The notes beneath the pieces were generated by a model. The model saw only the letters and a list, made by a program, of their open reading frames with translations, did not search any database and had not been told where the DNA came from. Shown here one piece after another: positions 10,015-19,661 of a stretch of 64,000 bases of DNA. A program made the position numbers and the translations under genes. Each line of letters starts with the position of its first letter. The stretch's first letter is position 1. Source of the DNA: Drosophila persimilis (Eukaryota > Arthropoda > Insecta > Diptera > Drosophilidae). The DNA is taken from NCBI RefSeq assembly GCF_003286085.1, contig NW_020825298.1, forward strand, positions 1,922,001 to 1,986,000, written 5' to 3'.

Positions 10015-11226
10015 ATGGAGGAAACGTGCAGAGTTTGCATGGGAAACTCCGGAGCACTCACAAACATATTCGACGAGGCACAAACATGGGACATTTCCAT
10101 TGCTGACATGATAGCCCAGTGTACCGGGTACGTGGTTAGGCGAGGGGATTCACTACCAGAAAACATATGTCCGACCTGCCTTGAGGATGCAGTGAGTGCA
10201 TTCAGTCTTAAGACCACCTGTGAACAGAGCCATAAACTATATTTCACACTGAGGGAAACGGATAAAGACCTCTCTGATAATCATGAAGATGAGAACACAG
10301 AAATTTCAGGTAGTAGAGGCGAGCAGTCGGATTTTTCTGGCGATGAAAAAATACATCAAGATGATAAGGATGCGGACGCTCGGTTCAAATGTCCTCAATG
10401 CCCGAAGTCCTATATGCGAAAATCCAGTCTCCAATATCACATCCGTACGCACACAGGTGATCGGCCCTACAAATGCTCCTTCTGCTCGAAATCCTTCCCA
10501 CAAAAATTCAGACTTGATGCACACACCCGTACTCACACAGGGGATCGACCCTACAAATGCTCGTACTGTTCAAAGTCGTTTATACTAAAAGCCGAACTCA
10601 AAGTACACATCGGTACGCACACAGGGGATCAACCCTACAAATGCTCCTACTGTTCAAAGTCCTTCCCACAAAAATCCACGTTTGATATACACACCCGTGC
10701 TCACACTGGGGATCGGCCCTACAAATGCGACGACTGCTCAAAGTCGTTTAAACACAAACACGAACTCAAATTACACATCGGGACACACACAGGTGATCGA
10801 CCCTATAAATGCTCCTTCTGCACAAAATCTTTCGCACAAAAATGCAGACTTGATGCACACACCCGTACTCACACAGGGGATCGACCCTACAAATGCTCCG
10901 ACTGTCCAAAGTCGTATATACATAAACATGAACTCAAATTACACATCCGTACGCACACAGGTGATCAACCCTTGAATTGCTCCTTCTGCTCGAAATCTTT
11001 CGCACAAAAATGCAGACTTGATGCACACACCCGTACTCACACAGGGGATCGACCCAATAAATGCTCCGAATGCTCAATGTCGTTTATATACAAACACGAA
11101 CTTAAGCTGCACATGCGAGTGCACACTGGGGAGCGACCGTATGAGTGCAATCAATGTTCAAAGGCATTTACACAACCTAATATTCTCAAAGCGCACATGA
11201 AAACCCATTTTGGAAAACAGCTGTAG
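10015..11226 (+). CDS. ZAD-C2H2 zinc-finger protein 5 (10 fingers)
   Basis: Predicted 403-residue protein: ZAD (4-77; the second ligand pair reads CPTC), acidic linker, then ten C2H2 fingers from residue 124. Fingers 2-9 alternate between two types: even fingers carry QK-RLDAH-like recognition helices, odd fingers carry KHELKLH-like helices. The array therefore looks like four tandem copies of a two-finger, 168-bp unit. Most linkers read TGDRP instead of the TGERP used elsewhere in the array. Finger 10 returns to a type seen in genes 3 and 6 (CSKAFTQ). The ZAD has Ser in place of the otherwise conserved Cys at residue 28, which is not one of the four zinc ligands. Confidence 0.93.
   Translation: MEETCRVCMGNSGALTNIFDEAQTWDISIADMIAQCTGYVVRRGDSLPENICPTCLEDAVSAFSLKTTCEQSHKLYFTLRETDKDLSDNHEDENTEISGSRGEQSDFSGDEKIHQDDKDADARFKCPQCPKSYMRKSSLQYHIRTHTGDRPYKCSFCSKSFPQKFRLDAHTRTHTGDRPYKCSYCSKSFILKAELKVHIGTHTGDQPYKCSYCSKSFPQKSTFDIHTRAHTGDRPYKCDDCSKSFKHKHELKLHIGTHTGDRPYKCSFCTKSFAQKCRLDAHTRTHTGDRPYKCSDCPKSYIHKHELKLHIRTHTGDQPLNCSFCSKSFAQKCRLDAHTRTHTGDRPNKCSECSMSFIYKHELKLHMRVHTGERPYECNQCSKAFTQPNILKAHMKTHFGKQL
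10468..11139 (+). repeat. Tandem two-finger (168-bp) repeat within gene 5
   Basis: Eight consecutive 84-bp finger units in which units 1, 3, 5 and 7 resemble one another and units 2, 4, 6 and 8 resemble one another. Repeated DNA phrases such as cttgatgcacacacccgtac recur about every 168 or 336 bp. Confidence 0.8.
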
Positions 11227-11990
11227 CAGCGTGCTTATGACGGAAAGTCCCTTAAAGTCAGTCGATCTTCGAAAACACAATTATACCTTTACTATTCGAG
11301 AGAACATTCGTGGTGTATGAACGGTTAAGAACGGACATAAACATTATATTGCTAAGAAAAAATCAAAGAAGTTGATTTTCGAAAGTCCAAAAAATATATT
11401 GTTAATTTGAAATGCAAATTCATTATATTACAAATACTTACAAATTGGTTTCATTTCAACAGGATACTCTTACCAAGATTGTTTATTTCCCCTTCCTTTC
11501 ATCTGTCGTAATGGGCAGTGGCTCCGAGTTGGGTGTGCAAAGACCCGCTTGCCAGATTTAAAGGCCTGCAAAGCATTATGGCTACTGGTGGACAAGGTGG
11601 CTCGAGAAGGTCAAAATCCGTCAAATCTTCCCGCTCAAGATCCTTGCATATATCCACAGATCTGTAGACGGATTGATTCAATCGTAACCTACAAAAGACG
11701 GGCGAAAGGTTTAGATGCAGATGCTTTCGTTTCCGTTTTTATTAATCCAAAACATTCCCAAATAACTTTAACGACTACCCATATTCTTACCCGATCTAAA
11801 ATCTCCGAATATTCGATTGCATGGTCCTACAGATGTTATTCGCGCGTAACAGCACATTTTGTTTCTCATTTTCTCAAAACAAAACAATTTGTGCCTAGCA
11901 ATGTAGTTTTTATAAAGCCCGTAGAATTTTGTTGCTTGTGCGTATGATACTCCACATAGTTCACATTAAAATTAATTTACTTGCAGGACA
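11227..11990. other. Intergenic, upstream of ZAD gene 6
   Basis: No convincing gene. A short piece near 11490-11560 resembles the intergenic module at 3890 and 13540. An open frame at 11549-11947 encodes no recognisable domain and overlaps the gene 6 promoter element, so it is probably chance. Confidence 0.6.
11842..11856 (+). promoter_or_regulatory. Promoter element, gene 6
   Basis: GCGCGTAACAGCACA, single copy, ending 135 bp before the ATG. Confidence 0.55.
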
Positions 11991-13277
11991 ATGGAGGAAA
12001 TGTGCAGAGTTTGTATGGGTAACTCCGGAGCATTCACAAACATTTTTGATGAGACACACACAGATTGCATCGCTGACATGATAGCACAGTGTACTGGGTA
12101 CGAAGTAAGGCGAGGCGATTTACTGCCTGAAAACATATGCCCGCCTTGCCTTGAGGATGCTGTAAATGCATTCAATCTTATAAAAACCTGTGAGCAAAGC
12201 CATCAAATTTATTTCCCAGTGATGGAGGAGGATATAGAAGATCTCTGTGAAAACATTGAAGACGAGGATTCTGAGATTTCAGGTCATGAAGGCGAGCAGT
12301 CCGATTGTTCCGGCACTGAAAATATTCATGATAAGGATGCGGCTCTTCTGTTTAAATGTAGTCACTGCCCGAAGTCATACATAAGAAAGTCAAGCCTACA
12401 ACATCACATCCGTACGCACATAGGGGACCGACCATATAAGTGTTCCGACTGCCCTAAATCGTTTCAACAAAAATCCCATCTCATTGAACACACCCGTATT
12501 CACACTGGGGAGCGACCATATAAATGTAATCACTGTTCGATGACTTTTTCGCGAGCCGGAGTTCTAAGCGATCACATCCGCTCACATACAGGTGATCAAC
12601 GCTTCAATTGCTCTTTCTGTACGATGTCTTTTAACAAAAAACAGCATTTGGAAACACATGTACGTACTCACACAGGAGAAAGACCGTATAAGTGTTCGCA
12701 CTGCCCCAAGACCTTTTCCCAAGCTGGAACTCTTGGGGTGCACGTCCGTACACATACCGGCGAACGAGCCTACAAATGCTCCGAGTGCTCAAAGTCGTTT
12801 ATACAAAAATACGAACTCAAATTACACATTCGTACGCATACTGGGGAGCGACCGTATCAGTGCAGTCAATGTTCAAAGGCGTTTACACAACATAACACCC
12901 TCAAAGCGCACATCCGAAGTCATTCCGGAGATCGACCTTTTCAATGCACTCACTGCTCAAAATCATTTAAGCAAAAATCTGGCCTCAATGTGCACACTCG
13001 TACGCACACTGGAGAACAGCTGTACCAGTGTTCTTACTGCGAAAAGTCCTTTAAACAAAACCACCATCTGCAAATACATACCCGTATTCACACAGGTGAT
13101 CGACCCTACTCGTGCACTCACTGCTTCAAGTCATTCAAGCAAAAACACCATCTCACCGAACACATCCTTACCCACACTGAGGAGAAACTCTACACGTGTT
13201 CTTACTGCCCAAAGACATTTAAACAAAACTCTTATCTTCAAAAGCACACCCGAACTCACACAAAAAATGACCGTTAA
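11991..13277 (+). CDS. ZAD-C2H2 zinc-finger protein 6 (11 fingers)
   Basis: Predicted 428-residue protein: ZAD, acidic linker with two serine-rich patches, and eleven C2H2 fingers. The ZAD groups with genes 1 and 9 (ETHT, EVRRGDLL) but has lost two residues after ETHT: the usual [11 protein letters not shown] is THTDCIADM, removing a conserved Trp. All four zinc ligands remain. Fingers 2-11 are near-duplicates of gene 3. The final three fingers ([24 protein letters not shown]) end almost at the C terminus. A long plus-strand frame-shifted shadow exists at 12592-13284 but is only the repetitive finger DNA read out of frame. Confidence 0.93.
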   Translation: MEEMCRVCMGNSGAFTNIFDETHTDCIADMIAQCTGYEVRRGDLLPENICPPCLEDAVNAFNLIKTCEQSHQIYFPVMEEDIEDLCENIEDEDSEISGHEGEQSDCSGTENIHDKDAALLFKCSHCPKSYIRKSSLQHHIRTHIGDRPYKCSDCPKSFQQKSHLIEHTRIHTGERPYKCNHCSMTFSRAGVLSDHIRSHTGDQRFNCSFCTMSFNKKQHLETHVRTHTGERPYKCSHCPKTFSQAGTLGVHVRTHTGERAYKCSECSKSFIQKYELKLHIRTHTGERPYQCSQCSKAFTQHNTLKAHIRSHSGDRPFQCTHCSKSFKQKSGLNVHTRTHTGEQLYQCSYCEKSFKQNHHLQIHTRIHTGDRPYSCTHCFKSFKQKHHLTEHILTHTEEKLYTCSYCPKTFKQNSYLQKHTRTHTKNDR

Positions 13278-14563
13278 CGTGTAAAAAAGGGAAAAATGTA
13301 ATTCTTCATTTAGCCACTCTTCGACATAAAATCTATACAACACCTAAACCACGACCTTTAGGTCTAGCGCACACTAGAGTGTGCAGCTGAAGATACTGAT
13401 AACGGATCCCCTCATCATACAATGCAGAACGATTCGATAATTTATTTAACTTTAGTTATTCCCGAAAAGACAAAAATGTATTGTACTAATTTAAATACAA
13501 ATTCATCTCGCGATTGGTCTGTAGTAATCTATTGTCCATTATTTGTATTTGTCGTATTTGATTTGGGGCTCGGAATCCGATTTGGAGTGGGCCATCTATC
13601 AGCAAAGGCTTGCATAACATTATATATTATATATGGCACAGGTCGATGGTGATGTTATGGACGATGGCCAGCATATTTTTCTTATGCTATGTGATGCCCC
13701 CAGACCATGCACTCATCGGGATTTGGCTTATAAACTATACAGTGTTATTGACGGGGGATGACAGATACGGAAGAATCTATCCACTTCGTAAAATCTGTCA
13801 GAGATAGTTCCCAGGATGCTGATTAGCGCATACCCTATTATCCATATACCAAGAAGGACGCGACTATCCATTCAATGCCAAAAGCCCAGTCAGGACTCGT
13901 CAAAAGTCAATTTAAGGTGACAAAAGCTCTACTTTTGCTATCCAAAGGAGCTAAAACATAGCTGCCTGTCCGGATTAGGATCTCTACCGAACCGTAGGCA
14001 TCAATAACCAAAAGATTTAAGAAGAGTCCCTAATTGCGGGCTATGTATGCGAGATCGTATCACTTTTAAATACCAAAATGACTATGTGTTTATGATTACT
14101 CTCAAGTTCTTAAAACTGCTAATCTTGTTCTTGACCTGTCCCAAGCCAAATTCAAATGCGGTGGTTTTGTGCATGTTAATGAATCTAAATTCACAGAAAG
14201 ACATCCTTTGTTCAAGAGGTTTTTTGGAATGAAAATAAAATAATTTAGTTCTGATTTGTGCAAACGAATAGTTTATAAAAACACTATATTCAAAATAATT
14301 AACTTCGATAATAAAATATTTATACAGTCCTCCGATTTCATTCGCGCCTAACAGCACATAAAAGCAATCATCTGTTTTACACTTTGCGCTTAACAGCACT
14401 ATCCGTATGCTCTGTGGTCAACACAACAAATTTGTGACGAAAAAAAATATTTGCAAATTATAAAAGCCACACGACTTGGTTCGTTTTTTGTTTTTTATTC
14501 GCCTCAATTCGTAATTGTGTGTTTTTAAATTCCGTTTATTTAAACTTCGTTTTTTGCAGCACA
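13278..14563. repeat. Intergenic module upstream of ZAD gene 7
   Basis: No gene. Bases 13540-14060 are a diverged copy of the module at 6290-6900 and, in part, 2020-2130. The last 300 bases are a diverged version of the gene 2/3/4 promoter. Confidence 0.7.
14344..14399 (+). promoter_or_regulatory. Paired promoter elements, gene 7
   Basis: GCGCCTAACAGCACA at 14344-14358 and GCGCTTAACAGCAC at 14386-14399, paired as in genes 2-4. The second copy ends 164 bp before the ATG. Confidence 0.55.
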
Positions 14564-15889
14564 ATGGAGGAGATATGCAGAGTTTGCATGGACAGATCCG
14601 GAGCACTCACAAACATTTTTGATGAGACACAAAAATGGGACACTTGCATTGCTGACATGATAGCCCAGTGTACCGGGTACGTGGTTAGGCGAGGGGATTC
14701 ACTGCCAGAAAAAATATGCCCGCCTTGCCTAGAGGATGCTGTAAATGCCTTCAATCTTAAAAAACTCTGTGTGCAGAGCCATAAACTCTATTTCCCAGTG
14801 ATGGAAGAGGATATAGAAGAAGCCATCTATGATAATCTTGAAGACGAAGACTGGAAAATGTCAGGTAGTGAAAGCGTGCAGTCTGATTTTGCCACCAATG
14901 AACAAATATATAAAGCTGATGAGGATTTGAATATTCGGTTTAAGTGTCCCCATTGTCCGAATGGGTATAAGCACAAATCCAACTTATATAGACACATAAA
15001 ATCTCATACGAGTAAACGACGCTACCAATGCTCCGCTTGCTCAAAAGACTTTTTTCACAAAGACGAACTCAAATTACACACCCGTATTCATACTGGGGAG
15101 AGACCTTATCAATGTAGTTACTGTTCTTCGTCCTTTTCCCTTGCCGGAACTCTTCGGGATCATATTCGTGTGCATACCGGTGAGCGACCCTACCAATGCA
15201 CCCACTGTACCAGATCTTTTTCTCAACGTACACATCTCAGAGACCACATTCGTACACATACCGGCGAAAGGCCCTACCAATGTTCCCACTGCCTTAAGTC
15301 TTTTATAAAAAACTACGAACTTAAATTACACATCCGTACGCACACGGGTGAACGACCCTTCCTATGTTCCCAATGTGGAAAGTCTTTTACGCAAAATTTC
15401 GATCTTCAAGTACACATCCGTACACACACGGGGGAGCGACCGTATAAATGTAGTCTCTGTTCTAAAGGCTTTGTCCGATCGGATTATCTCGCAGCTCATA
15501 TCCGAACACACACGAATGAACGACCTCACCAATGTCCTCACTGTTCAAAATTGTTTCGTTTGCCCGAACACCTAAGGGCTCACATTCGAATGCACACAGA
15601 TGAACGACCCTACAAATGCACCAACTGCTCAAAGTCTTTCTTACAAAAATCCAAACTTGATGCACACATCCGTACTCACACAGGGGATCGACCGTACAAA
15701 TGCTCTCACTGCTCGAAGTCATTTCAACAAAACGCCCATCTCCAAGTACACAGTCGGACGCACACGGGGGAGCTACCCTACAAATGTTCCCACTGCTCCA
15801 GGTCATTTAAATACAAAAACAAAAGCTACCAGAGACATATTCTTACTCACACAAAGAACGACAAGTGTGCCATTCCAGCACTCTTTTAG
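14564..15889 (+). CDS. ZAD-C2H2 zinc-finger protein 7 (11 fingers)
   Basis: Predicted 441-residue protein starting at the MEEICRVCM methionine directly after the acceptor TTTTTTGCAG. The frame stays open upstream, but that part is 5' UTR. ZAD (4-77) of the gene 2/3/4 type, acidic linker, eleven C2H2 fingers. Fingers 6-11 follow the order seen in fingers 6-11 of gene 8: a CSQCGK finger, then a CSKLF finger with Pro in the helix, an SKLDAH finger, a QQN-HLQ finger, and a last finger with 13 residues before the first His (KNKSYQRH). This suggests the two genes share an ancestor although gene 8 lacks the ZAD. Confidence 0.93.
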   Translation: MEEICRVCMDRSGALTNIFDETQKWDTCIADMIAQCTGYVVRRGDSLPEKICPPCLEDAVNAFNLKKLCVQSHKLYFPVMEEDIEEAIYDNLEDEDWKMSGSESVQSDFATNEQIYKADEDLNIRFKCPHCPNGYKHKSNLYRHIKSHTSKRRYQCSACSKDFFHKDELKLHTRIHTGERPYQCSYCSSSFSLAGTLRDHIRVHTGERPYQCTHCTRSFSQRTHLRDHIRTHTGERPYQCSHCLKSFIKNYELKLHIRTHTGERPFLCSQCGKSFTQNFDLQVHIRTHTGERPYKCSLCSKGFVRSDYLAAHIRTHTNERPHQCPHCSKLFRLPEHLRAHIRMHTDERPYKCTNCSKSFLQKSKLDAHIRTHTGDRPYKCSHCSKSFQQNAHLQVHSRTHTGELPYKCSHCSRSFKYKNKSYQRHILTHTKNDKCAIPALF

Positions 15890-16237
15890 ATCACATTTGT
15901 AAAAAAATGTTTCAAGTTTGATCTTGAAGTTCCTTAAAGATTTTAAAAATTGCATCTTTATGCTCAGATCAAACAAATTAAACTTTTGGGCTCACGTTCG
16001 AATGCGAGAGAATTAGTAAAACTATTCAAAGGGAATACAACGGTAATTTAAGTATTCACAGAAGGAACTAGGGAACTGATATTAGTATTGTGAGTCGTCT
16101 TTGTTGAGAATACGCAGTATTCGTGTTGATAACGAAATAAATATATGCATTTGTGTAGTGGCTGTGAGCACAATATAGAAAAAGTGATTTTTATTGTGAT
16201 TGCGCCGTCATGTTACCGGCTGTGGGCACCCTTGTTT

Positions 16238-16500
16238 TTAAACCCGATACTCAAAGAGTGTAGGAGTATTTTAGATTTAGAAAATTATATTAAATTATAA
16301 GCATTTCCGACCCCATTAAGTATATATATTCTTGATCAGCATCAATAGCCATGTCGGTCTGTCCGTCTTCATGAGCACCTATATCTCAAAGACTATAAGA
16401 GCTAGAGCATCCAAATTTTCTATCCAGACTTCTGTGTATCCAGACACTGTTACAAGTGTATTTCACAATTTATTAGTATATTCATTTCATACCCACTATG
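16238..16500 (+). mobile_element. DINE-1/INE-1-like repeat fragment
   Basis: The run aaacccgatactcaaagagt, then cgaccccattaagtatatat, ttcttgatcagcatcaatag, catgtcggtctgtccgtc and actgttacaagtgta matches, from memory, the common Drosophila Helitron-related repeat family DINE-1/INE-1 or a close relative. It is non-coding and degraded. A library search would settle the family. Confidence 0.55.
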
Positions 16501-16759
16501 GCCTAATCTGAACGGAAAATTTTAAAAACATAGGTGTTTCATCGATGTTTTTCTATCAGAACATCGAAAGCATCGATGTCCGCATACATCGGTGTTACAC
16601 CAGCTTCTACAAAGTGCCGATTATTAGTGATTTTCATGCCCATAAAAAAGAAGCAAAAGACTGCTCAGCGCTAACGCATTAAATAGGCACACATTTGTCA
16701 AAAAGCATGTACAAAAAATCAGTATTCTGGAAATAAATTCGTTATATAGAAAGCGTCGT

Positions 16760-16960
16760 ATGGAAGTTCGACTGTTCCAAGTAACATGTGTGCTATTTGC
16801 GATAGTATCGACTATTTTTAATCGTATCAAGTACATCACAGCAGGGAAAAACTTCCCATCTCTAAGAAAATATAATGATATTTACAAGTTCTTTGAAAAA
16901 AAAAACAACGTCAGCGCGTACCAAGAGTTAATGAACTTAATGATTGATGTCAAATGCTAA
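16760..16960 (+). CDS. Possible small secreted or membrane protein (66 aa), doubtful
   Basis: Open frame of 66 residues with an N-terminal hydrophobic run (VTCVLFAIVSTIF) followed by a basic, polar region. It could be a signal peptide or a single membrane anchor. It lies in an otherwise gene-free, AT-rich gap between zinc-finger genes, with no clear promoter and no recognised family. A chance frame or a transposon remnant is equally likely. Confidence 0.15.
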   Translation: MEVRLFQVTCVLFAIVSTIFNRIKYITAGKNFPSLRKYNDIYKFFEKKNNVSAYQELMNLMIDVKC

Positions 16961-17198
16961 CATCTACTATTCCTTGACTTGGTAATTTCCACCTTCGCGG
17001 AGGCGGGCGACCAAATAATCTCACGTCACTCAAGGGGCGCGAGGTAATACAAATCCATAAAAAGATAAAATTAAATACAGAAAAGCTGCACAATTTGGTA
17101 CGTTGTTTATGTTCGCCTAAATTCGCTATTGTGCGTCCTGAACTATGTTTATTTATATTATATATTTATTTATTTATATATATTTATTTACAGGAAAA

Positions 17199-18494
17199 AT
17201 GGAACCTAATAAAGATTGGAGCGATATAATGTGCGAGATTTGCTTAAAAGGATTTTTGGACAAAGACGAATTTGAATTGCACATCCGTAAGCACACTGAA
17301 AAGAAGCCCTATAAGTGTAAGCACTGCTCTAAGTGCTTTGCCCAGGCTGGAACACTTTCGGTTCACATCCGTTCACATATCGGCGAGCGACCCTACCAAT
17401 GCTCCGAATGCTCGAAGTCCTATCCACGAGAATGCGATCTTACAATACACATGCGTAGCCACACTGGTGAAAGACCCTACGAATGCTCGTTATGCTCGAA
17501 AACCTTCCCGCAAAAATCAAATCTTGAAAGACACATCCGTACGCACTCGAGTGAACGACCCTTCAAATGCTCTGAATGCACAAAATCCTTTCAACAAAAA
17601 TCCTATCTCACAGAACACATGCGTACCCACACAGATGATCGAACCTTCCTATGTTCCCAATGCGGAAAATTTTTTAAGCATAACTACGAGCTCGAAAAAC
17701 ACATCCGTACTCATACGGGAGAGCGACCGTTTAAGTGTACTCACTGCCCTAAGGCCTATGCCCAATCCAAGCACCTCACAGTGCATATCCGCACGCACTC
17801 GAAGGAGACAGAAGAATCTTACAAGTGTCCTCACTGTTCCAAACTGTTTACCTTTCCAGAAAGCCTACGAGTTCACATTCGAATGCACACGGATGATCTA
17901 CCCTTCAAATGCAGCGATTGCTCAAGGTCCTTTCTACACAAATCAAAACTTGATGCACACATCCGTATTCACACAGGGGATCGACCCCACAAATGCCCTC
18001 ACTGCTCGAAGTCATTTCAACAAAACTCTCATCTCCAAGGACACATTCGTACCCACACGGGGGAGCTACCCTTCAAATGCTCCTTCTGCTCCAAGTCATT
18101 TAGATACAAAAACAAAAGCTACACAAAACACATCCTTACTCACACAAGCGATGACAAAATGCACACGGATGAACGACCCTACAAATGCAGCGATTGCTCA
18201 ATGTCCTTCTTACGCAAATCTAAGCTTGTCGCACACATCCGTACTCACTTAGGGGATCGACCCTACCAATGCTCTCAATGCTCGAAGTCATTTAAACAGA
18301 AATATCATCTCCAAAGACACAGTCGTACCCACACGGGGGAGCTACCCTTCAAATGCTCCTACTGCTCCAAGTCATTTAAACACAAAAACAAAAGCTACAC
18401 AAAGCACATCCTTACCCACACAAACAATGACTTATGTGTCATTCCTGAACCCTACGAGTTCTTACCCTTCAAAGATGAACCGGAACCTCTTTAA
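17199..18494 (+). CDS. C2H2 zinc-finger protein 8, ZAD lost (14 fingers)
   Basis: Predicted 431-residue protein made almost entirely of fourteen C2H2 fingers; the first begins by residue 10 (MCEIC). There is no ZAD, the only such member of the array. The ATG still follows a splice acceptor (ttatttacag), and the upstream exon keeps the conserved agcNgcacaatttggt stretch, so the gene probably derives from a ZAD gene. The frame runs open upstream to 17145 through intron-like AT-rich sequence, so the ATG after the acceptor is preferred. Fingers 12-14 are a tandem copy of 9-11, joined by SDDKMHTDERP. Between fingers 7 and 8 the linker is lengthened (SKETEES). The last finger of each triplet has 13 residues before its first His (KNKSYTKH). 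Confidence 0.9.
   Translation: MEPNKDWSDIMCEICLKGFLDKDEFELHIRKHTEKKPYKCKHCSKCFAQAGTLSVHIRSHIGERPYQCSECSKSYPRECDLTIHMRSHTGERPYECSLCSKTFPQKSNLERHIRTHSSERPFKCSECTKSFQQKSYLTEHMRTHTDDRTFLCSQCGKFFKHNYELEKHIRTHTGERPFKCTHCPKAYAQSKHLTVHIRTHSKETEESYKCPHCSKLFTFPESLRVHIRMHTDDLPFKCSDCSRSFLHKSKLDAHIRIHTGDRPHKCPHCSKSFQQNSHLQGHIRTHTGELPFKCSFCSKSFRYKNKSYTKHILTHTSDDKMHTDERPYKCSDCSMSFLRKSKLVAHIRTHLGDRPYQCSQCSKSFKQKYHLQRHSRTHTGELPFKCSYCSKSFKHKNKSYTKHILTHTNNDLCVIPEPYEFLPFKDEPEPL
17882..18433 (+). repeat. Internal duplication of a three-finger block in gene 8
   Basis: About 276 bp (17882-18157) are repeated directly at 18158-18433. Each unit encodes an SKL-AH finger, a QxxHLQ finger and a KNKSYTKHILTH finger, starting from MHTDDLP or MHTDERP. 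Reading frame is preserved. Confidence 0.85.
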
Positions 18495-18841
18495 AGACTT
18501 CGAAGATTCGAATGCGAGTGAATTATTGAAACTATTTGAATGGGATACAACGCTAATTAAGGTACTTTAGGACGGTACTGAGGAACTACTTTATCTAGAT
18601 GGTCAACAATTGGGATCCTCAAAAAAGATCCGTCACAATTTCAACCTAAGCTGACTACATATAACAAACACAATACAATAGAATATGGAAAAATAATAGA
18701 TTAGATTTATTATTCTGAACAGTTTCGATTTAAAGAATAAATACATAACATACATGTATGAAGAAAATTAATTTATGGAATTATATACGTATATAATAAA
18801 TCTTACAAGAAATCATCTCTAAGTCCGACTTGTAGTAGATT
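18495..18841. other. Intergenic between gene 8 and the LINE fragment
   Basis: AT-rich DNA; presumably the 3' UTR of gene 8 and flank. No further feature seen. Confidence 0.5.
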
Positions 18842-19420
18842 TTAATTTTTTTCCAAGAATGGGTCCGAAGGCTTTCCATTTATCAATACGACATAATCTC
18901 GCCGCTCAAGATACGACCTAAACCAACTGAGCAGGCAGGAATGAATCCACAACCGATGCAGCTTGGCTATTAAAGCACAGTGGGAGACTTTGTCAAAGGC
19001 TTTAGCAAAGTCAGTATACACAACGTCGACTTGAGAGTGCATTTCAAAGACACGAGTGCAGAAATTACTGAAAGCAATGAGATTAGTGGTTGTTGATCTA
19101 CCCGGCATAAAACCATGCTGATTTGGGCTAATGTACGATTTCATGAGGAAGGTGATCTTTCTGGCAATGATTCGCTCTAGAAGTTTTGAAACATTGCTGA
19201 GTTTGGCAATTGGTCTATAATTGGAAATGAGATTTTTGGTACCTCTCTTAAAAATTGGCGTAATCGTGGCAGCTTTCCACTTACCAATAAACTGACCCGT
19301 TAACAGCGAATTTGTGAATAGAATTTTGAGAGGTCCACAGAACGCTACAACACAGTTGCGAAGCAGGAAGGCAATATTAATACCAAGCCAATCTAATTCA
19401 TTTTCAGGCATACCCATATT
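18842..19420 (-). mobile_element. LINE (non-LTR retrotransposon) reverse-transcriptase fragment
   Basis: About 190 codons of a minus-strand frame encode the middle of a non-LTR reverse transcriptase: fingers-region motif ISNYRPIAKLSNVSKLLERII, HGFMPGRST, and the conserved VYTDFAKAFDKVSH segment with its first catalytic Asp, then LHRLW and SYLERRDYV. The later FADD motif and the endonuclease domain are missing, so the copy is dead and truncated at both ends. Jockey/CR1-type elements have this arrangement; the exact family needs a search. It lies about 240 bp upstream of the start of gene 9, and its outer edge is also present upstream of gene 1. Confidence 0.85.
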
Positions 19421-19480
19421 TTAAAAGAACCAGCCCATACGAATTATTCCGCTAACATAATATTACAACAGATGTTTTTG

Positions 19481-19495
19481 GCGCCTAACAGCACA
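19481..19495 (+). promoter_or_regulatory. Promoter element, gene 9
   Basis: GCGCCTAACAGCACA, single copy, ending 167 bp before the ATG of gene 9. Confidence 0.55.
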
Positions 19496-19661
19496 GTTTT
19501 CGTAAAAATTTTCTTGAAACAAAACAAATTGGAGCAAGGAAACATTAGAAATTCGAAGAAGCCGCACAATTTGGTTGGTTATTGTTATGTCGACTCGATT
19601 CCCGCAAGTAATGTTGCGTTCCTAGACTCCCTTTATTTACGATTCATTTACTTGCAGGACA

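Larger units (their letters stand above)
15890..17198. other. Intergenic between genes 7 and 8
   Basis: Contains a DINE-1/INE-1-like repeat (16238-16500), a small open frame at 16760-16960 listed separately, and the 5' UTR of gene 8. A stretch at 17084-17112 (agctgcacaatttggta) is conserved with the 5' UTRs of genes 1 and 9, but the GCGCNTAACAGCACA element is absent. Confidence 0.6.

Noticed and set aside
11549..11947. 132-codon frame upstream of gene 6
   Set aside because: No recognisable domain, overlaps the gene 6 promoter element, and is not kept in the related intergenic copies.
12592..13284. 230-codon plus-strand frame overlapping gene 6
   Set aside because: Frame-shifted reading of repeated finger DNA; the same kind of shadow occurs in every finger gene (for example 5242-5778, 17272-18252) with Thr/Asn/Ser-rich nonsense.
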